NCBI GenBank assembly: GCA_015228815.1
Contig: JADGCV010000010.1
Coordinates: 1-46,217 of the forward strand
Source: Magnetococcales bacterium
GTDB lineage: Bacteria > Pseudomonadota > Magnetococcia > Magnetococcales > UBA8363
Length of the DNA: 46,217 nt
Direction of reading: 5' to 3'
Below, in pieces: positions 9,437 through 18,165 of the stretch. The notes under the pieces were generated by a model, which was not told where the DNA came from, made no database searches, and worked only from the letters and a program-made list of their open reading frames with translations. Numbering within the stretch: position 1 is the stretch's first letter; every line of letters begins with the position of its first letter. Position numbers and translations under genes: made by a program.

Positions 9437-10942
9437 GTGACCATCGCCGACCGCGCCCTCGCCGCCGCTCCCATCGCCGGAACGGGAGCCTCTCGCATCG
9501 AACGCCGCTGCGCCCTGCCCTGGGGCGGAACCGGCGTCGTCGAACAGGGATGGCGGCTGCCCTACGACTCGCCGCTGCTTGCCAGCCAGACGGTGCTGCC
9601 CTGGCGTCTGGCGGTGGAGCAGGCGGTCGCTTGCGGCTGGGATCTGGAGATTGCCATCGGGCTGGCCTGCCCCTATTCCGTGGAGCGGGTGGTCGCCGGG
9701 GTCGCCTTGCCCTATAGCCAGTTGCCTTTCTGGCTGGACGGGAGTTGGGTCCAGGCCGGGCTGACGCTCCCCTGGGAGAATGCTTCCGGCGTGGCGGCAG
9801 CCTGGGGCTTTCCCTATGACGATGCAGCGGGGGTGGCCCGGTCGCTGGAGACCCCCTTCGGGGACAGGGAGGATGATTCCCGGCCCATTGCCTCCGGCCT
9901 GGCCGCTCTTTCCGGCGCGCCGGTGGCCGGAACGACGGCGGGACGTATCGAGGCCCGTTGCGCCCTGAACTGGGGTGTCGAGTGGCTGGTCGAACGAGCC
10001 TGGAGGTTCCCCTACAGCCAGATCCATGCCGGACGCCAAGTCGAATTGCCCTGGCGGCTGACGACGGATGTCGCATCCGAGCTGCGCTGGTCCATCGAAA
10101 TCGCCCTGGCCACAGCCTTTCCCTATTCCGGCAGGCGGATCGAGGCCGTCTCGGAGGTGGCCTACGGCGATCTGGCCTTCTATCTGGACGGAACCTGGAC
10201 CCATGCCGGAATGGCCCTGTCGTGGGGCGATGCGGCATGGGTGGGGGCGGAATGTTCCTGGCCCTGGGACGATGCGGCGGCGGTGAGGACGGCCCAGGTC
10301 TTCCCCTGGGAAGACGAATCTGCCGACGCCTGGATCCTGCGCGCCTCCACCGGGACGGCGCTGGCAAGCGCGCCTGTTGCGGGAACGGTGTCCAGGCGGG
10401 TCGAAATCGCCTGGGAAATCCCGTGGGACCACCCCTGGGTCAACCGGGTGCTGGAGTTTTCCTACGCACTGCGGGCAGAAACCCAGGCCGGATTGCCCTG
10501 GGACAACGCCCAGGCGCGGGCTGGAATGGCGCATCCCTACGGCGATCTGCTGGCCCTGGCCCAAATGGAATACCCCTGGGAACCGGCGCTCCGGATCTCG
10601 GCTGGATCGGACGAGGCCTACGGCTCCAGCATCGCCATCAGTCACCTGGAGTTGCCCTTCGGCAACGGGCCGGTGCTGGCTGCTTGGAGCCTGCCCATCC
10701 ACTTCACCGTCACCACCCGGCTGGAGGCCTCCTGGTCCCTGCGGGGACTGACCGGTCGGCAGTTGGAACTGGGCTGGGGCTTCACCACCCCCGTGGCCGA
10801 TCAAACGGAATTTCCCTACGCCCTGCTGGCCCGCACCCCCGTAAACCGCGCCCTCATCGGCTCCTGGGATCTGGCCAGCGAACGCCCGCCACTGCGGGCC
10901 GGAAGCGGAGTCCGAGCCATTCATCAAGGAGCTTTGTTGTGA
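9437..10942 (+). CDS. Internally repeated phage tail protein, Trp/Pro-rich
   Basis: A 501-residue protein starting at GTG 9437, four bases after the previous stop. It has at least three long internal repeats of roughly 150 residues, each opening with a version of APVAGTxxxRIExxCAL(P/N)W (near residues 11, 158 and 306). Within each, a short pattern of hydrophobic-Pro-Trp/Tyr (LPW, FPY, HPY) recurs about every ten residues, as expected for stacked beta-strands with aromatic edges. I cannot name the family. The repeat architecture and position suggest an elongated fibre or spike. No membrane segment or signal peptide is present. Confidence 0.75.
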   Translation: MTIADRALAAAPIAGTGASRIERRCALPWGGTGVVEQGWRLPYDSPLLASQTVLPWRLAVEQAVACGWDLEIAIGLACPYSVERVVAGVALPYSQLPFWLDGSWVQAGLTLPWENASGVAAAWGFPYDDAAGVARSLETPFGDREDDSRPIASGLAALSGAPVAGTTAGRIEARCALNWGVEWLVERAWRFPYSQIHAGRQVELPWRLTTDVASELRWSIEIALATAFPYSGRRIEAVSEVAYGDLAFYLDGTWTHAGMALSWGDAAWVGAECSWPWDDAAAVRTAQVFPWEDESADAWILRASTGTALASAPVAGTVSRRVEIAWEIPWDHPWVNRVLEFSYALRAETQAGLPWDNAQARAGMAHPYGDLLALAQMEYPWEPALRISAGSDEAYGSSIAISHLELPFGNGPVLAAWSLPIHFTVTTRLEASWSLRGLTGRQLELGWGFTTPVADQTEFPYALLARTPVNRALIGSWDLASERPPLRAGSGVRAIHQGALL

Positions 10943-10947
10943 TTTCC

Positions 10948-10980
10948 CTCTTTCCTCTCACCTCTGACCTCTCCCCTGTC
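10948..10980. repeat. Heptameric repeat, third copy, before the hub gene start
   Basis: Units related to CTCTCAC/CTCTGAC occupy the whole 40-base gap between the repeat-protein stop and the hub ATG at 10983. Bases 10954-10973 are identical to 6751-6770. No Shine-Dalgarno sequence is visible in front of the hub start, so the repeat may have displaced or replaced it. Confidence 0.7.
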
Positions 10981-10982
10981 CC

Positions 10983-12359
10983 ATGATCCTCTCCGCATCT
11001 CTCTCCCTCGCCGAGGGCGATTTCGCCTGGAGCGGAACCCTGGAGTTGGACGATCCCGCCAGCTTCCAGCGAGTGAAGGTGGACGATCCCATCATCCTCG
11101 AACTGGGCGGCGAGGTCTTCAACCTGGTGGTGGACAACAAGACCCTGGAGCGCAACGGCGTCGGCCTGCCCCGCTTCAGCGTCTCGGTGATCAGCCCGAC
11201 GGTGCGCTGGACCTCGCCACGGGCCGCGCCCATGGAGCGGACCTGGAGTGATCCGGTCCAGGCCAGCGCCGCCGCCGAGGAGGCCACAGGCGAAACCATC
11301 CTTTGGGAACTGGTGGATTGGCTGATCCCCGGCGGCAGGCTGGCGGTCCACAACGCCACCCCTGCCGACGTGGTCAGGACCATCGCCGAGGCCGCCGGGG
11401 GTGTGGTGGAGACCTTGCCGGATGGCTGGTTGCGGGTCAGGCATCGTTTCCCGGTGGCAGTCCCAGACTGGACCACGGCCACCCCGGATCACATCCTTAC
11501 CGATGCCGCCGACAACCTGTCGTGCCGCGAGTCCCACATGCTGCGCCACCGGGTCAACCGCGTGCTGGTGCGGGGCTATCTGCCGCAATCCGGCCATCTT
11601 GCCGCCGAGGTGGACAATCGCCCGGACGGGCTGAACGAAGGCCGGAACGGTTTCTTCGCGGGCGAAACCGCTCATCTGCTGGTCCACACCGGGCTGGAGG
11701 TGACCGGGGTGGAGCTGGCCGCATCTGCCGGGTTGTTGCTGCCGGGACCGGAGCAGGCCCTGCGCCTGACGCAGGACATCGTCTTCGATGGCGTCGCCAC
11801 CGCAACCCTGGACCAGCCCGCCGTCTCCATCAATTCGATGAGCTGGCTGGGCAACGACCTTGGGACGCTCACTCTGGAGGCTGATCGCCGCACCCTGTCC
11901 GCCGAGCGGTCCGGCGTGGCCATCGCCCGCATCGGCTATACCGCTGTCGCCCGCTCCTGGGGCTTGACCGCGCCGGAGACTGTGGCCGGGCTGGACGCCT
12001 TCCCGGTGCAGGTCCGCGCCACGGCGCAGAGCGGCGCAATGCCCATGGACGGCGAAATCATCTGCCAGCGCGGCGCGGGCGATCACCCCGGCGCGGATGT
12101 CTCCGATCCGCTCCTGGCCGACACCCTGGCCAAACTCTCCCGTGGACGCGCCGAGATCGACAGCGGCGAGATCCTGCAGGAGGTCTCACTGACCTGCCTC
12201 CACCGTCCGGGCCTCCTGCCGGGCCAACTGGTTGAGGTCCACGACGCCCTGATGGGCCAGACTTGGCGCGGCAAGGTGACCAGCGTCACCCACGCCGCCG
12301 CTGGGCCGAGACTCACCACCACCCTGGAGATCCTGCGCCATGTCCCAACCGCTGATTGA
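10983..12359 (+). CDS. Phage baseplate/tail hub-like protein
   Basis: A 458-residue protein at the end of the tail operon. The N-terminal part (MILSASLSLAEGDFAWSGTL) reads like the first beta-barrel of hub proteins, followed by a region like the bent helical/barrel core. The C-terminal 100 residues contain the metal- or ligand-binding phrases GLLPGQLVEVHDALMGQ and RLTTTLEILRHV. By place and layout it may be the equivalent of gp27/gpD hub proteins that join tail tube and spike; this is inference. Its stop lies inside the start of the next gene. The last 250 bases are duplicated, with a frameshift, near 14.2 kb. Confidence 0.7.
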   Translation: MILSASLSLAEGDFAWSGTLELDDPASFQRVKVDDPIILELGGEVFNLVVDNKTLERNGVGLPRFSVSVISPTVRWTSPRAAPMERTWSDPVQASAAAEEATGETILWELVDWLIPGGRLAVHNATPADVVRTIAEAAGGVVETLPDGWLRVRHRFPVAVPDWTTATPDHILTDAADNLSCRESHMLRHRVNRVLVRGYLPQSGHLAAEVDNRPDGLNEGRNGFFAGETAHLLVHTGLEVTGVELAASAGLLLPGPEQALRLTQDIVFDGVATATLDQPAVSINSMSWLGNDLGTLTLEADRRTLSAERSGVAIARIGYTAVARSWGLTAPETVAGLDAFPVQVRATAQSGAMPMDGEIICQRGAGDHPGADVSDPLLADTLAKLSRGRAEIDSGEILQEVSLTCLHRPGLLPGQLVEVHDALMGQTWRGKVTSVTHAAAGPRLTTTLEILRHVPTAD

Positions 12360-12564
12360 CCTGCAACGCTTGCTGACCGGGCGTCAGACCACGACCGGGC
12401 GCGTGGTGGCCGTCACCGCCGGGATGGTTCGAGTAGCCACGGCCCAGGGTGTGGTGGAAGTGACCGCTGAAACTGGGCTGGCGACAGGCGACCGGGTGAT
12501 AGTGCGCGACGGGCGGGCCATCAAAAGCCAGAGAATGACGAACGCGCCGGTGTATTTCGTATGA
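12340..12564 (+). CDS. Small beta-barrel protein coupled to the hub gene
   Basis: A 74-residue protein whose start overlaps the hub 3' end by 20 bases. The core alternates Val/Thr with Gly turns (TGRVVAVTAGMVRVATAQG and GDRVIVRDGRAI), typical of a small OB-like or SH3-like barrel. It may be a spike or hub-capping protein, but I do not recognise the family. A damaged second copy is present at 14420-14641, again directly behind a hub fragment, which supports the two genes being a functional unit. Confidence 0.65.
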   Translation: MSQPLIDLQRLLTGRQTTTGRVVAVTAGMVRVATAQGVVEVTAETGLATGDRVIVRDGRAIKSQRMTNAPVYFV

Positions 12565-12779
12565 CGAACCACGCGCCGGACTCGACCCGCTTCCAAGGAA
12601 TCTGGCACGCACTTACTCGATCAGCAGGCCTGGGCGGGACTGCCGCCGTTCCCTGCCTTCCTCTCGATCCATAGAGAAGTATCTCTTATTTATTGAAATT
12701 GAATCACTTTCTCCTGGATTGGCAGGCCAATGGCATGGCTCTATGAACTCAACCAGGAACCTTATCCAGGAGATTGAAA

Positions 12780-12977
12780 ATGAACGAGATTCCCACCAAA
12801 AGGCCTAACCTCGAAGCCTTCGCCAAGGGGCTGTCCAAACTTACCCGTCAATACGGAGTGGCCCTCCGCGTCACCGGCGGCGTAATCACCGATCAGCCGG
12901 AGGTTTTCGAGGGAATCGAATACTTCACTGGGAACAACGGGGATCTGCTTCCCCACATCGGTGACAACTGGCTTTAA
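12780..12977 (+). CDS. Hypothetical 65-residue protein
   Basis: A short gene after a 215-base gap, with CCAGGAGA seven bases before the chosen ATG; a TTG two codons earlier is in frame but less well placed. The product begins MNEIPTKRPNLEAFAKGL and is mixed charged/hydrophobic, without membrane segments. I do not recognise it. The A+T-richer leader at about 12670-12760 may hold its own promoter, so it may be a separate accessory (moron-type) gene rather than part of the tail operon. Confidence 0.5.
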   Translation: MNEIPTKRPNLEAFAKGLSKLTRQYGVALRVTGGVITDQPEVFEGIEYFTGNNGDLLPHIGDNWL

Positions 12978-13188
12978 AACTGGATTTTCCATAAGGCGCA
13001 ATCTTGACGAATAGGTGTCGAAAAATGAAAAAACATGTTCCGACGTCTGCGAAAGCTCACCTCTGGGAAAATCCTGCAAGACGATCCACCGGTCTTCCCT
13101 GGGGCATGGTCAAGTTGACTACGGTGCTCATGGTCTTGGCGATTTTGGCTGCAACCATCCAATCGTCTTTCTCGCGCATGACCATTCG

Positions 13189-14124
13189 CTATTTTTCCCA
13201 ATCCGATGCCCGTGGATCTCCGGTTTGATAGAATTGACGAACTCGGCGGATGAACTCCATGAAGTCGCTGTTCTCGGTCGCCAGCCGGTTGCAAGTGTTC
13301 CAGTCGATCTCAGGCCGCTCCCGCGCCGGGATGATGATCTGGCTTTCCGAAATCTCATCCGGCTCCAATTGGATCACCCCTATGCCATGCAGGGCGAACA
13401 GCATCCGCAGTTCCTGCATGGTGTCTTTCCCCTGAATCTCTCCCGCCACCAGATAGCCGAAGCTGGCCCACGACGAGTTGGAAACCGCCTGGAAATAGGC
13501 CTCCCGCACGTTGGACCGGTTGATCAGCAGCTTCACCTCGAACGACCACAACCGGGTCTTCTTGTCCGCATACTGCTTGACGCAGTCCTTGATCTCCCGA
13601 TCCCACTCGGCGCTCAGATCCTCCATACCCACCAGATCCGGATAGAGCCACTTGTTGCCGTTGGGACCACGTTGGTTGGAGGAGCGTTTCTCGTCAATGC
13701 GCATGGCGTACAGCCCGTGTTCGGCGCGCAGCCAGGAAGCTATGACGGGATAGAGGTCCGCTTCTTGCGTTTTGGCCGGTTGAGCAGACGATGCATCGCT
13801 GGATTGCCGTGCCTCCGATTCCGCTTGGACCACCTCATCCTCATCCGACTTGCCGGTGAAGTAGTACTTCCGGGGACGGCCCTCGGTGGTCTTGATCTGG
13901 GCTGCCTTCTTGGGATCCATCATGCGTGGACCGATTTCCGATTGGATTTGGCGAATCAGATCGTCATCACTTCTGACGGACTGGCTTTTGCTTTTGGCCT
14001 TCTTGTTTTGGCACTCTTCCGGGAAGGTCTGGAACACCCACTCCGCAATCTGCCGGGCGGTGAACTTCTCGTCCGGGTGATCCTTCAGGAAGGCGATGAC
14101 GGTGTTGGCCAGGTTCAGGGGCAT
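13189..14124 (-). CDS. hrgA: HrgA-like protein: HARE-HTH plus PD-(D/E)xK nuclease-like domain
   Basis: A 311-residue protein on the strand opposite the tail genes. Residues 1-95 match a HARE-HTH winged-helix domain (FTARQIAEWVFQTFPEEC, then a basic RPRKYYF end). Residues about 120-270 look like a PD-(D/E)xK fold: YPDLVG with D163, SFEVK with E196 and K198, and a following Gln (AYFQAVSNS, Q212). This layout matches the HrgA/COG2958 family, known from Helicobacter loci where it replaces a restriction gene. The DNA target and the role in defence are inferred. It sits between the intact hub genes and their damaged duplicates, so it is probably cargo inserted into the tail end. Confidence 0.75.
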   Translation of the reverse strand: MPLNLANTVIAFLKDHPDEKFTARQIAEWVFQTFPEECQNKKAKSKSQSVRSDDDLIRQIQSEIGPRMMDPKKAAQIKTTEGRPRKYYFTGKSDEDEVVQAESEARQSSDASSAQPAKTQEADLYPVIASWLRAEHGLYAMRIDEKRSSNQRGPNGNKWLYPDLVGMEDLSAEWDREIKDCVKQYADKKTRLWSFEVKLLINRSNVREAYFQAVSNSSWASFGYLVAGEIQGKDTMQELRMLFALHGIGVIQLEPDEISESQIIIPARERPEIDWNTCNRLATENSDFMEFIRRVRQFYQTGDPRASDWEK

Positions 14125-14136
14125 GGAGAAATCCTT

Positions 14137-14152
14137 AGGTCAAAGGTCAATC
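14137..14152. repeat. Two tandem GGTCAAA-type heptamers before hrgA
   Basis: AGGTCAAAGGTCAAT lies just upstream of the hrgA start on the other strand. It is two seven-base units resembling, in inverse, the CTCTGAC units of the tail module. The similarity is short and may be chance. Confidence 0.35.
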
Positions 14153-14179
14153 ATGGTTGCCGATTCAATACCGCCTGCG

Positions 14180-14436
14180 CTCTACGATTCCCTCCGGGCC
14201 AACACCCTGGCCAAGCTCTTCCGTGATCGCGCCGAGATCGACAGCGGCGAAATTCTGCAAGAGGTCTCCCTGACCTGCCTGGAGCCCCCGGCATTCTGCC
14301 GGGCCACATGGTCGAGGTCCACGATGCCCTGATGGGACAGACGTGGGTCGAAAAAGTGACCGGTGTCACCCACGCTGCCGCCGGGCCGCGACTCACCACC
14401 ACCCTGGAGATTCTGCGCCATGTCCCAGCTCCTCCT
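14180..14436 (+). pseudogene. Frameshifted duplicate of the hub gene 3' end
   Basis: This copies the last 250 bases of the hub gene (from about 12108). It keeps phrases such as RAEIDSGEILQEVSLTCL and EVHDALMGQTW, but in different frames: one base is missing after the Thr-Cys-Leu codons, where 39 bases of the original correspond to 38 here. There is no 5' part, so no hub can be made. Together with the following small-gene copy it shows that the hub end was duplicated with hrgA lying between the copies. Confidence 0.8.
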
Positions 14437-14641
14437 GCAACGCCTGCTGGCCAGGCGTCAGACCGTGACCGGGCGGGTGGTGGGTGGCCCTCAACGGGGG
14501 GATGGTCCGGGTGGCCACAGCCCAGGGGGTGGGGAGGTAGCCGACGAAGCTGGCATCCAGACGGGCGACCGGGTGACGGTGCGCAACAGGCGGGCCGTCA
14601 AAAGCCAGGGGAGCACGGACGCGCCTATGTTCCAGGTCTGA
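14420..14641 (+). pseudogene. Scrambled duplicate of the small hub-partner gene
   Basis: This is a copy of the 74-residue gene at 12340-12564. The start (MSQLLLQRLLARRQTVTGRV) and end (GDRVTVRNRRAVKSQG) match the original. The middle is out of frame because of a four-base insertion near 14485 and a one-base loss near 14533. The two changes restore the frame, so a 73-residue protein is still readable, with about 16 residues replaced. It is either a decayed copy or a diverged one whose loop was replaced. Confidence 0.7.
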
Positions 14642-14675
14642 CACACCGAATGCAGGAACCCACTTGACCGCTTCA

Positions 14676-15047
14676 TCAACCCGGGAACTTCTGCTTGTAG
14701 AATTCATCGATTTCCGGTTCATCCCACCTTCCGGCAACGGGAGCCCATCTATCCAAGAAACGCTGAAAATCAGGATCGTCCGCCCTCAGCTGGAAGGTGT
14801 AAAGCCGATTGACGATCTGCTTCATCAGCGACTTCATCTCGGCATCGTCAAAATGGGAGACCTCTGTCCAGGGGATCTCGTTGCCTGCCGCATCAATGAC
14901 CAGCACGTCCGAAAAATCCCCCGTCTTGCTGACCGGAGCCCGGCCCGCATGGAGATCCTCCAAACGGGTATTTCGCACGCAGAGCATGGCCATTATCTTG
15001 GCGATCTGTGCGGCAAGCCTCTGTTCGGTTTTCGTGCTCATAGCCAT
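14676..15047 (-). CDS. Hypothetical 123-residue protein next to the restriction operon
   Basis: The product begins MAMSTKTEQRLAAQIAKIMA, a basic helical start; a second ATG two codons in is possible. The middle has a beta stretch with DVLVIDAAGNEIPW and the end is acidic and aromatic. I do not recognise a named family and see no catalytic motif. It lies 178 bases downstream of hsdR on the same strand, so it may be a tail gene of the restriction operon or an independent small gene. A role with the restriction system is only suggested by position. Confidence 0.55.
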   Translation of the reverse strand: MAMSTKTEQRLAAQIAKIMAMLCVRNTRLEDLHAGRAPVSKTGDFSDVLVIDAAGNEIPWTEVSHFDDAEMKSLMKQIVNRLYTFQLRADDPDFQRFLDRWAPVAGRWDEPEIDEFYKQKFPG

Positions 15048-15225
15048 TGGTTAACCCCAGCAGTGCGGTTGGAAAAGCTTTCGGTTATTCTCGCATGAAT
15101 CTACCTCCATGGAATCCATCCATGTATACCTACAACGCCCTGAGGGGAAAGATTTCGACGAGACAAGGAGACGGGCGTCATATATCCAGGCAATACGTCT
15201 GCCAATATGACTGTTGACATAGCCA

Positions 15226-18165
15226 TCAGGATGCCTCGGCATAGGTTGCCGAAAAAATCGTTTCCGACAGCCACTTCTTGAAGGAAGGGTTATCGCTGAA
15301 CTGCTTGAATAGCTCGGTGTGATCCGAAAGCAGATCGATGACCGCCCGCTCCAACGCTTTGTCGTGCTCGATCCGGGCGTTCTGCCTGTCCGAATTCCGC
15401 ATCGCGTTCTGGTATGCCTTGTCGGCGGCGACCTTAGCCGGGAGTTCCTCCGCGATGACCTTCCCGATCTTGTCCGCGTCCTTCCAATCGATATTCCCGA
15501 ATAGCTCGTTGAAGGTCTTGAGGATATTGCTCAGGAAGTCCAACTCAGGCTCCGGCTTACCACCTCCTCCACCGGTGGGTACGGGACCAATTTCGGCATC
15601 CGCATCCGGCAATACGATGGCCATGGATGCTCGGGCTTCCACCCGGTAGCTGTCCATGTCGATGGCTTCCAGAATGCCCTTGGACAGATCCTCTTCCTTC
15701 GGCGCGGGGATTTTCGGGACGAGGAAGTTGAGGAAGATGGAGAGCTTTTCCCAGTCGGCATTGGAAAATGGGAGGATGGAGGCCAGAAAACCATAGGTGC
15801 GGGTGAACGCCTTGGCCTTGCCCTTAAAATCCACCTGCCCATCTTCATCCAGTTCTCCGGTGTAAACCGCCACGCAAGCATCCAGGATCGGATCGAGCCT
15901 ATCCCGATCCGCCCCGCCAAGATACAACGTCACCAACTCCTCCACCTGCGCCCAGGCGTAGACCTGATAGCCGTCCAGACTCGATTTCAGGTCATGCAGC
16001 CTGTTCGGGTCGGTCTCCTCGCTGAGGATCGTGGTGCGGTAGTAGGGCTCGAACGACTGGCGTATGCCATCGGCGTCGTTCATGAAGTCGAGTACGAAGG
16101 TGTCGTGTTTCTGCGGGTGGGCCCGGTTTAGCCGCGACAGGGTTTGCACCGCCTTGATGCCGGAGAGGGTCTTGTCCACGTACATGGTGTGGAGCAAGGG
16201 TTCGTCGTAGCCGGTCTGGAACTTGTCTGCCACGATCAAGAACCGGTAGGGATCTCGCTTGAGGGACTCCTCGATGGCGTTGCCGGGAAAACCGTTGAGC
16301 GTGGCTTCCGTCACCTTGTCACCACCGTATTCATGCTCACCCGAGAAGGCGACGATGGCCTGATACGGGCTCTTGCGCTCCTTCTGGTAATCTTTGAATG
16401 CATGAAAATACTGGATGGCGCGCTGAATACCGCTGGTCACCACCATGGCCCGGGCATGGCCGCCGACCTTGCGCTGGGCGACGACCTGATCGTGGAAATG
16501 GTCGATCATGATCTCCGCCTTCTGGCGGATGGCGTGCTCGTGGGACTCGACGTAGCGGCGCAGCTTCTTCTGCGCCCGTTTGGCGTCGAACCGGGGATCC
16601 TCCTCCACCGTTTTCATGAGACGGTAGTAGCTGTCCACCGGGGTGTACCGCCTCAGCACGTCCAGGATGAACCCCTCCTGGATGGCCTGCTTCATGGTGT
16701 AGCTGTGGAAAGGGAGGTGGCGGACCTTGTCCCCTTCGGGATCAGGTTCGCCGAAAACCTCCAGGGTCTTGTTCTTGGGGGTAGCGGTGAAGGCGAAGTA
16801 GCTGGCATTGGGCAGCACTTTCCTGGCTTCCATCAGCCGGTTGATGGCGTCTTCGACGGACTCTTCCTCCTCCTCGGCTCCGTTGGCGGCCAGGGCGATG
16901 TTCATTTTGGCCGAGGTGCGACCGCCCTGGCTGGAGTGGGCCTCGTCGATGATGATGGCGAAGGTCCGCCCGCGATGTTCGTCGCCGATCTCGTCCAGGA
17001 TGAAGGGGAACTTCTGCACCGTGGTGATGATGATGCGCTTGCCCGCCTTGATGAACGCCCGCAAGTCACCGGATCGCTCCGCATGGCCTACCACTGAAGA
17101 GACCTGAGCGAACTGCTTGATGGTGTCACGGATCTGCTTGTCCAGCACCCGCCGGTCGGTCACCACGATGATCGAATCGAAGGTGGGCTTGCTGGCGGTT
17201 TGAAGGCCAACCAACTGGTGGCTGAGCCAGGCGATGGAGTTGCTTTTGCCCGATCCCGCCGAATGCTGGATCAGATAACGGCGTCCCGCGCCGGAGGTCT
17301 TGGCATCCTCCAGAAGTTTGCGCACCACATCCAGTTGGTGATACCGGGGAAATACCTGTTTAAGCGGCTTTCTGCGCCCCTGGTCGTCCTTCTCCTCCAC
17401 CACCTGGGCGTAGTTCTCCAGGATGTCGGTGAGGTTCGGTTTGGCGAGGATCTCACGCCACAAGTAGTCGGTTTTGATCCCATTAGGGTTTGGGGGGTTG
17501 CCCGCGCCGTCATCCCACCCCCGGTTGAAAGGCAGGAACCAGGAAGCTTTGCCCTTCAGGTGGGTACACATGCGCACTTCGTGGTCGTCCACGGCGAAGT
17601 GGACCACGCAGCGTCCGAACTGGAACAACAGCTCCTTGGGGTCGCGGTCGCGCTTGTACTGCTCGATGGCGTCCTCGACGGTCTGCTTGGTCAGACTGTT
17701 CTTCAACTCGAAGGTGGCTATGGGCAAGCCATTGATGAACAGAACCACGTCCAGGGAGAGCTTGGTGTCATCCTTGGAGAAACGCAGTTGTCTGGTGACG
17801 CTGAACAAGTTGGCGGCAAAAAACTCAACCGCCTTGGCATTACCCGGAGATGGCGTGCCGTAGAACAACTCCACCGTGGCCGGTCCGTGCTTGACGCCCA
17901 GTCGCAGCACGTCGATGACCCCGCGTTTAGCGATCTCACCCTGGAGACGGTTCAGGAACTGGAACCGTTTTGGCCCATCGTCGGCCAACCCCAGCATGTC
18001 GAAGGCGTCGGGCTGGGTCGATTGCAGAAAGGCCAGAAGCTTGGCCAGATCGACGGCATGGTCGCGGTCGTAGTCTCTGGAATCACCGGGCACATAGCCC
18101 GCCTCGTCGATCAATGATCGGACGATGAGGGCTTCCAGCCCTTTTTCGCTGGTGTCGGTGCTCAT
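15226..18165 (-). CDS. hsdR: Type I restriction enzyme, R (motor/nuclease) subunit HsdR
   Basis: A 979-residue subunit that translocates and cuts DNA lacking the host modification. The start is the ATG at 18165 (MSTDTSEKGLEALIVRSLID), overlapping the darG stop; the longer frame to 18330 is overlap with darG. The N-terminal nuclease domain shows GLPIATFELKNSL with the E-x-K pair. The motor shows Walker A in QHSAGSGKSNSIAWL, motif VTDRRVLDKQIRDTI, and DEAH followed by SSQGG. A second RecA lobe with FLIVADKFQTGYDEP and a C-terminal helical domain follow. Length and order are normal for HsdR. It is the last type I gene of the operon and appears intact. Confidence 0.95.
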   Translation of the reverse strand: MSTDTSEKGLEALIVRSLIDEAGYVPGDSRDYDRDHAVDLAKLLAFLQSTQPDAFDMLGLADDGPKRFQFLNRLQGEIAKRGVIDVLRLGVKHGPATVELFYGTPSPGNAKAVEFFAANLFSVTRQLRFSKDDTKLSLDVVLFINGLPIATFELKNSLTKQTVEDAIEQYKRDRDPKELLFQFGRCVVHFAVDDHEVRMCTHLKGKASWFLPFNRGWDDGAGNPPNPNGIKTDYLWREILAKPNLTDILENYAQVVEEKDDQGRRKPLKQVFPRYHQLDVVRKLLEDAKTSGAGRRYLIQHSAGSGKSNSIAWLSHQLVGLQTASKPTFDSIIVVTDRRVLDKQIRDTIKQFAQVSSVVGHAERSGDLRAFIKAGKRIIITTVQKFPFILDEIGDEHRGRTFAIIIDEAHSSQGGRTSAKMNIALAANGAEEEEESVEDAINRLMEARKVLPNASYFAFTATPKNKTLEVFGEPDPEGDKVRHLPFHSYTMKQAIQEGFILDVLRRYTPVDSYYRLMKTVEEDPRFDAKRAQKKLRRYVESHEHAIRQKAEIMIDHFHDQVVAQRKVGGHARAMVVTSGIQRAIQYFHAFKDYQKERKSPYQAIVAFSGEHEYGGDKVTEATLNGFPGNAIEESLKRDPYRFLIVADKFQTGYDEPLLHTMYVDKTLSGIKAVQTLSRLNRAHPQKHDTFVLDFMNDADGIRQSFEPYYRTTILSEETDPNRLHDLKSSLDGYQVYAWAQVEELVTLYLGGADRDRLDPILDACVAVYTGELDEDGQVDFKGKAKAFTRTYGFLASILPFSNADWEKLSIFLNFLVPKIPAPKEEDLSKGILEAIDMDSYRVEARASMAIVLPDADAEIGPVPTGGGGGKPEPELDFLSNILKTFNELFGNIDWKDADKIGKVIAEELPAKVAADKAYQNAMRNSDRQNARIEHDKALERAVIDLLSDHTELFKQFSDNPSFKKWLSETIFSATYAEAS

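Noticed and set aside
8889-10927. Long - strand frames (about 490-505 residues) across the tail genes
   Set aside because: Composition is Arg/Pro/Gly-rich with no domain, and the + strand genes are coupled by overlaps and ribosome sites.
13004-13228. Possible 74-residue membrane peptide (VKLTTVLMVLAILAA)
   Set aside because: The hydrophobic stretch is short, the start has no ribosome site, and the frame runs into the 3' end of hrgA on the other strand. A toxin-like peptide cannot be excluded. The rest of 12978-13188 holds nothing clear.
15051-15242. 63-residue - strand frame between hsdR and the 123-residue gene
   Set aside because: It overlaps the hsdR 3' end, has no recognisable domain and no clear ribosome site; the 178-base gap probably has no gene.
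16144-18117. Two + strand frames of about 300 residues
   Set aside because: They are shadows of hsdR, which has all helicase motifs.
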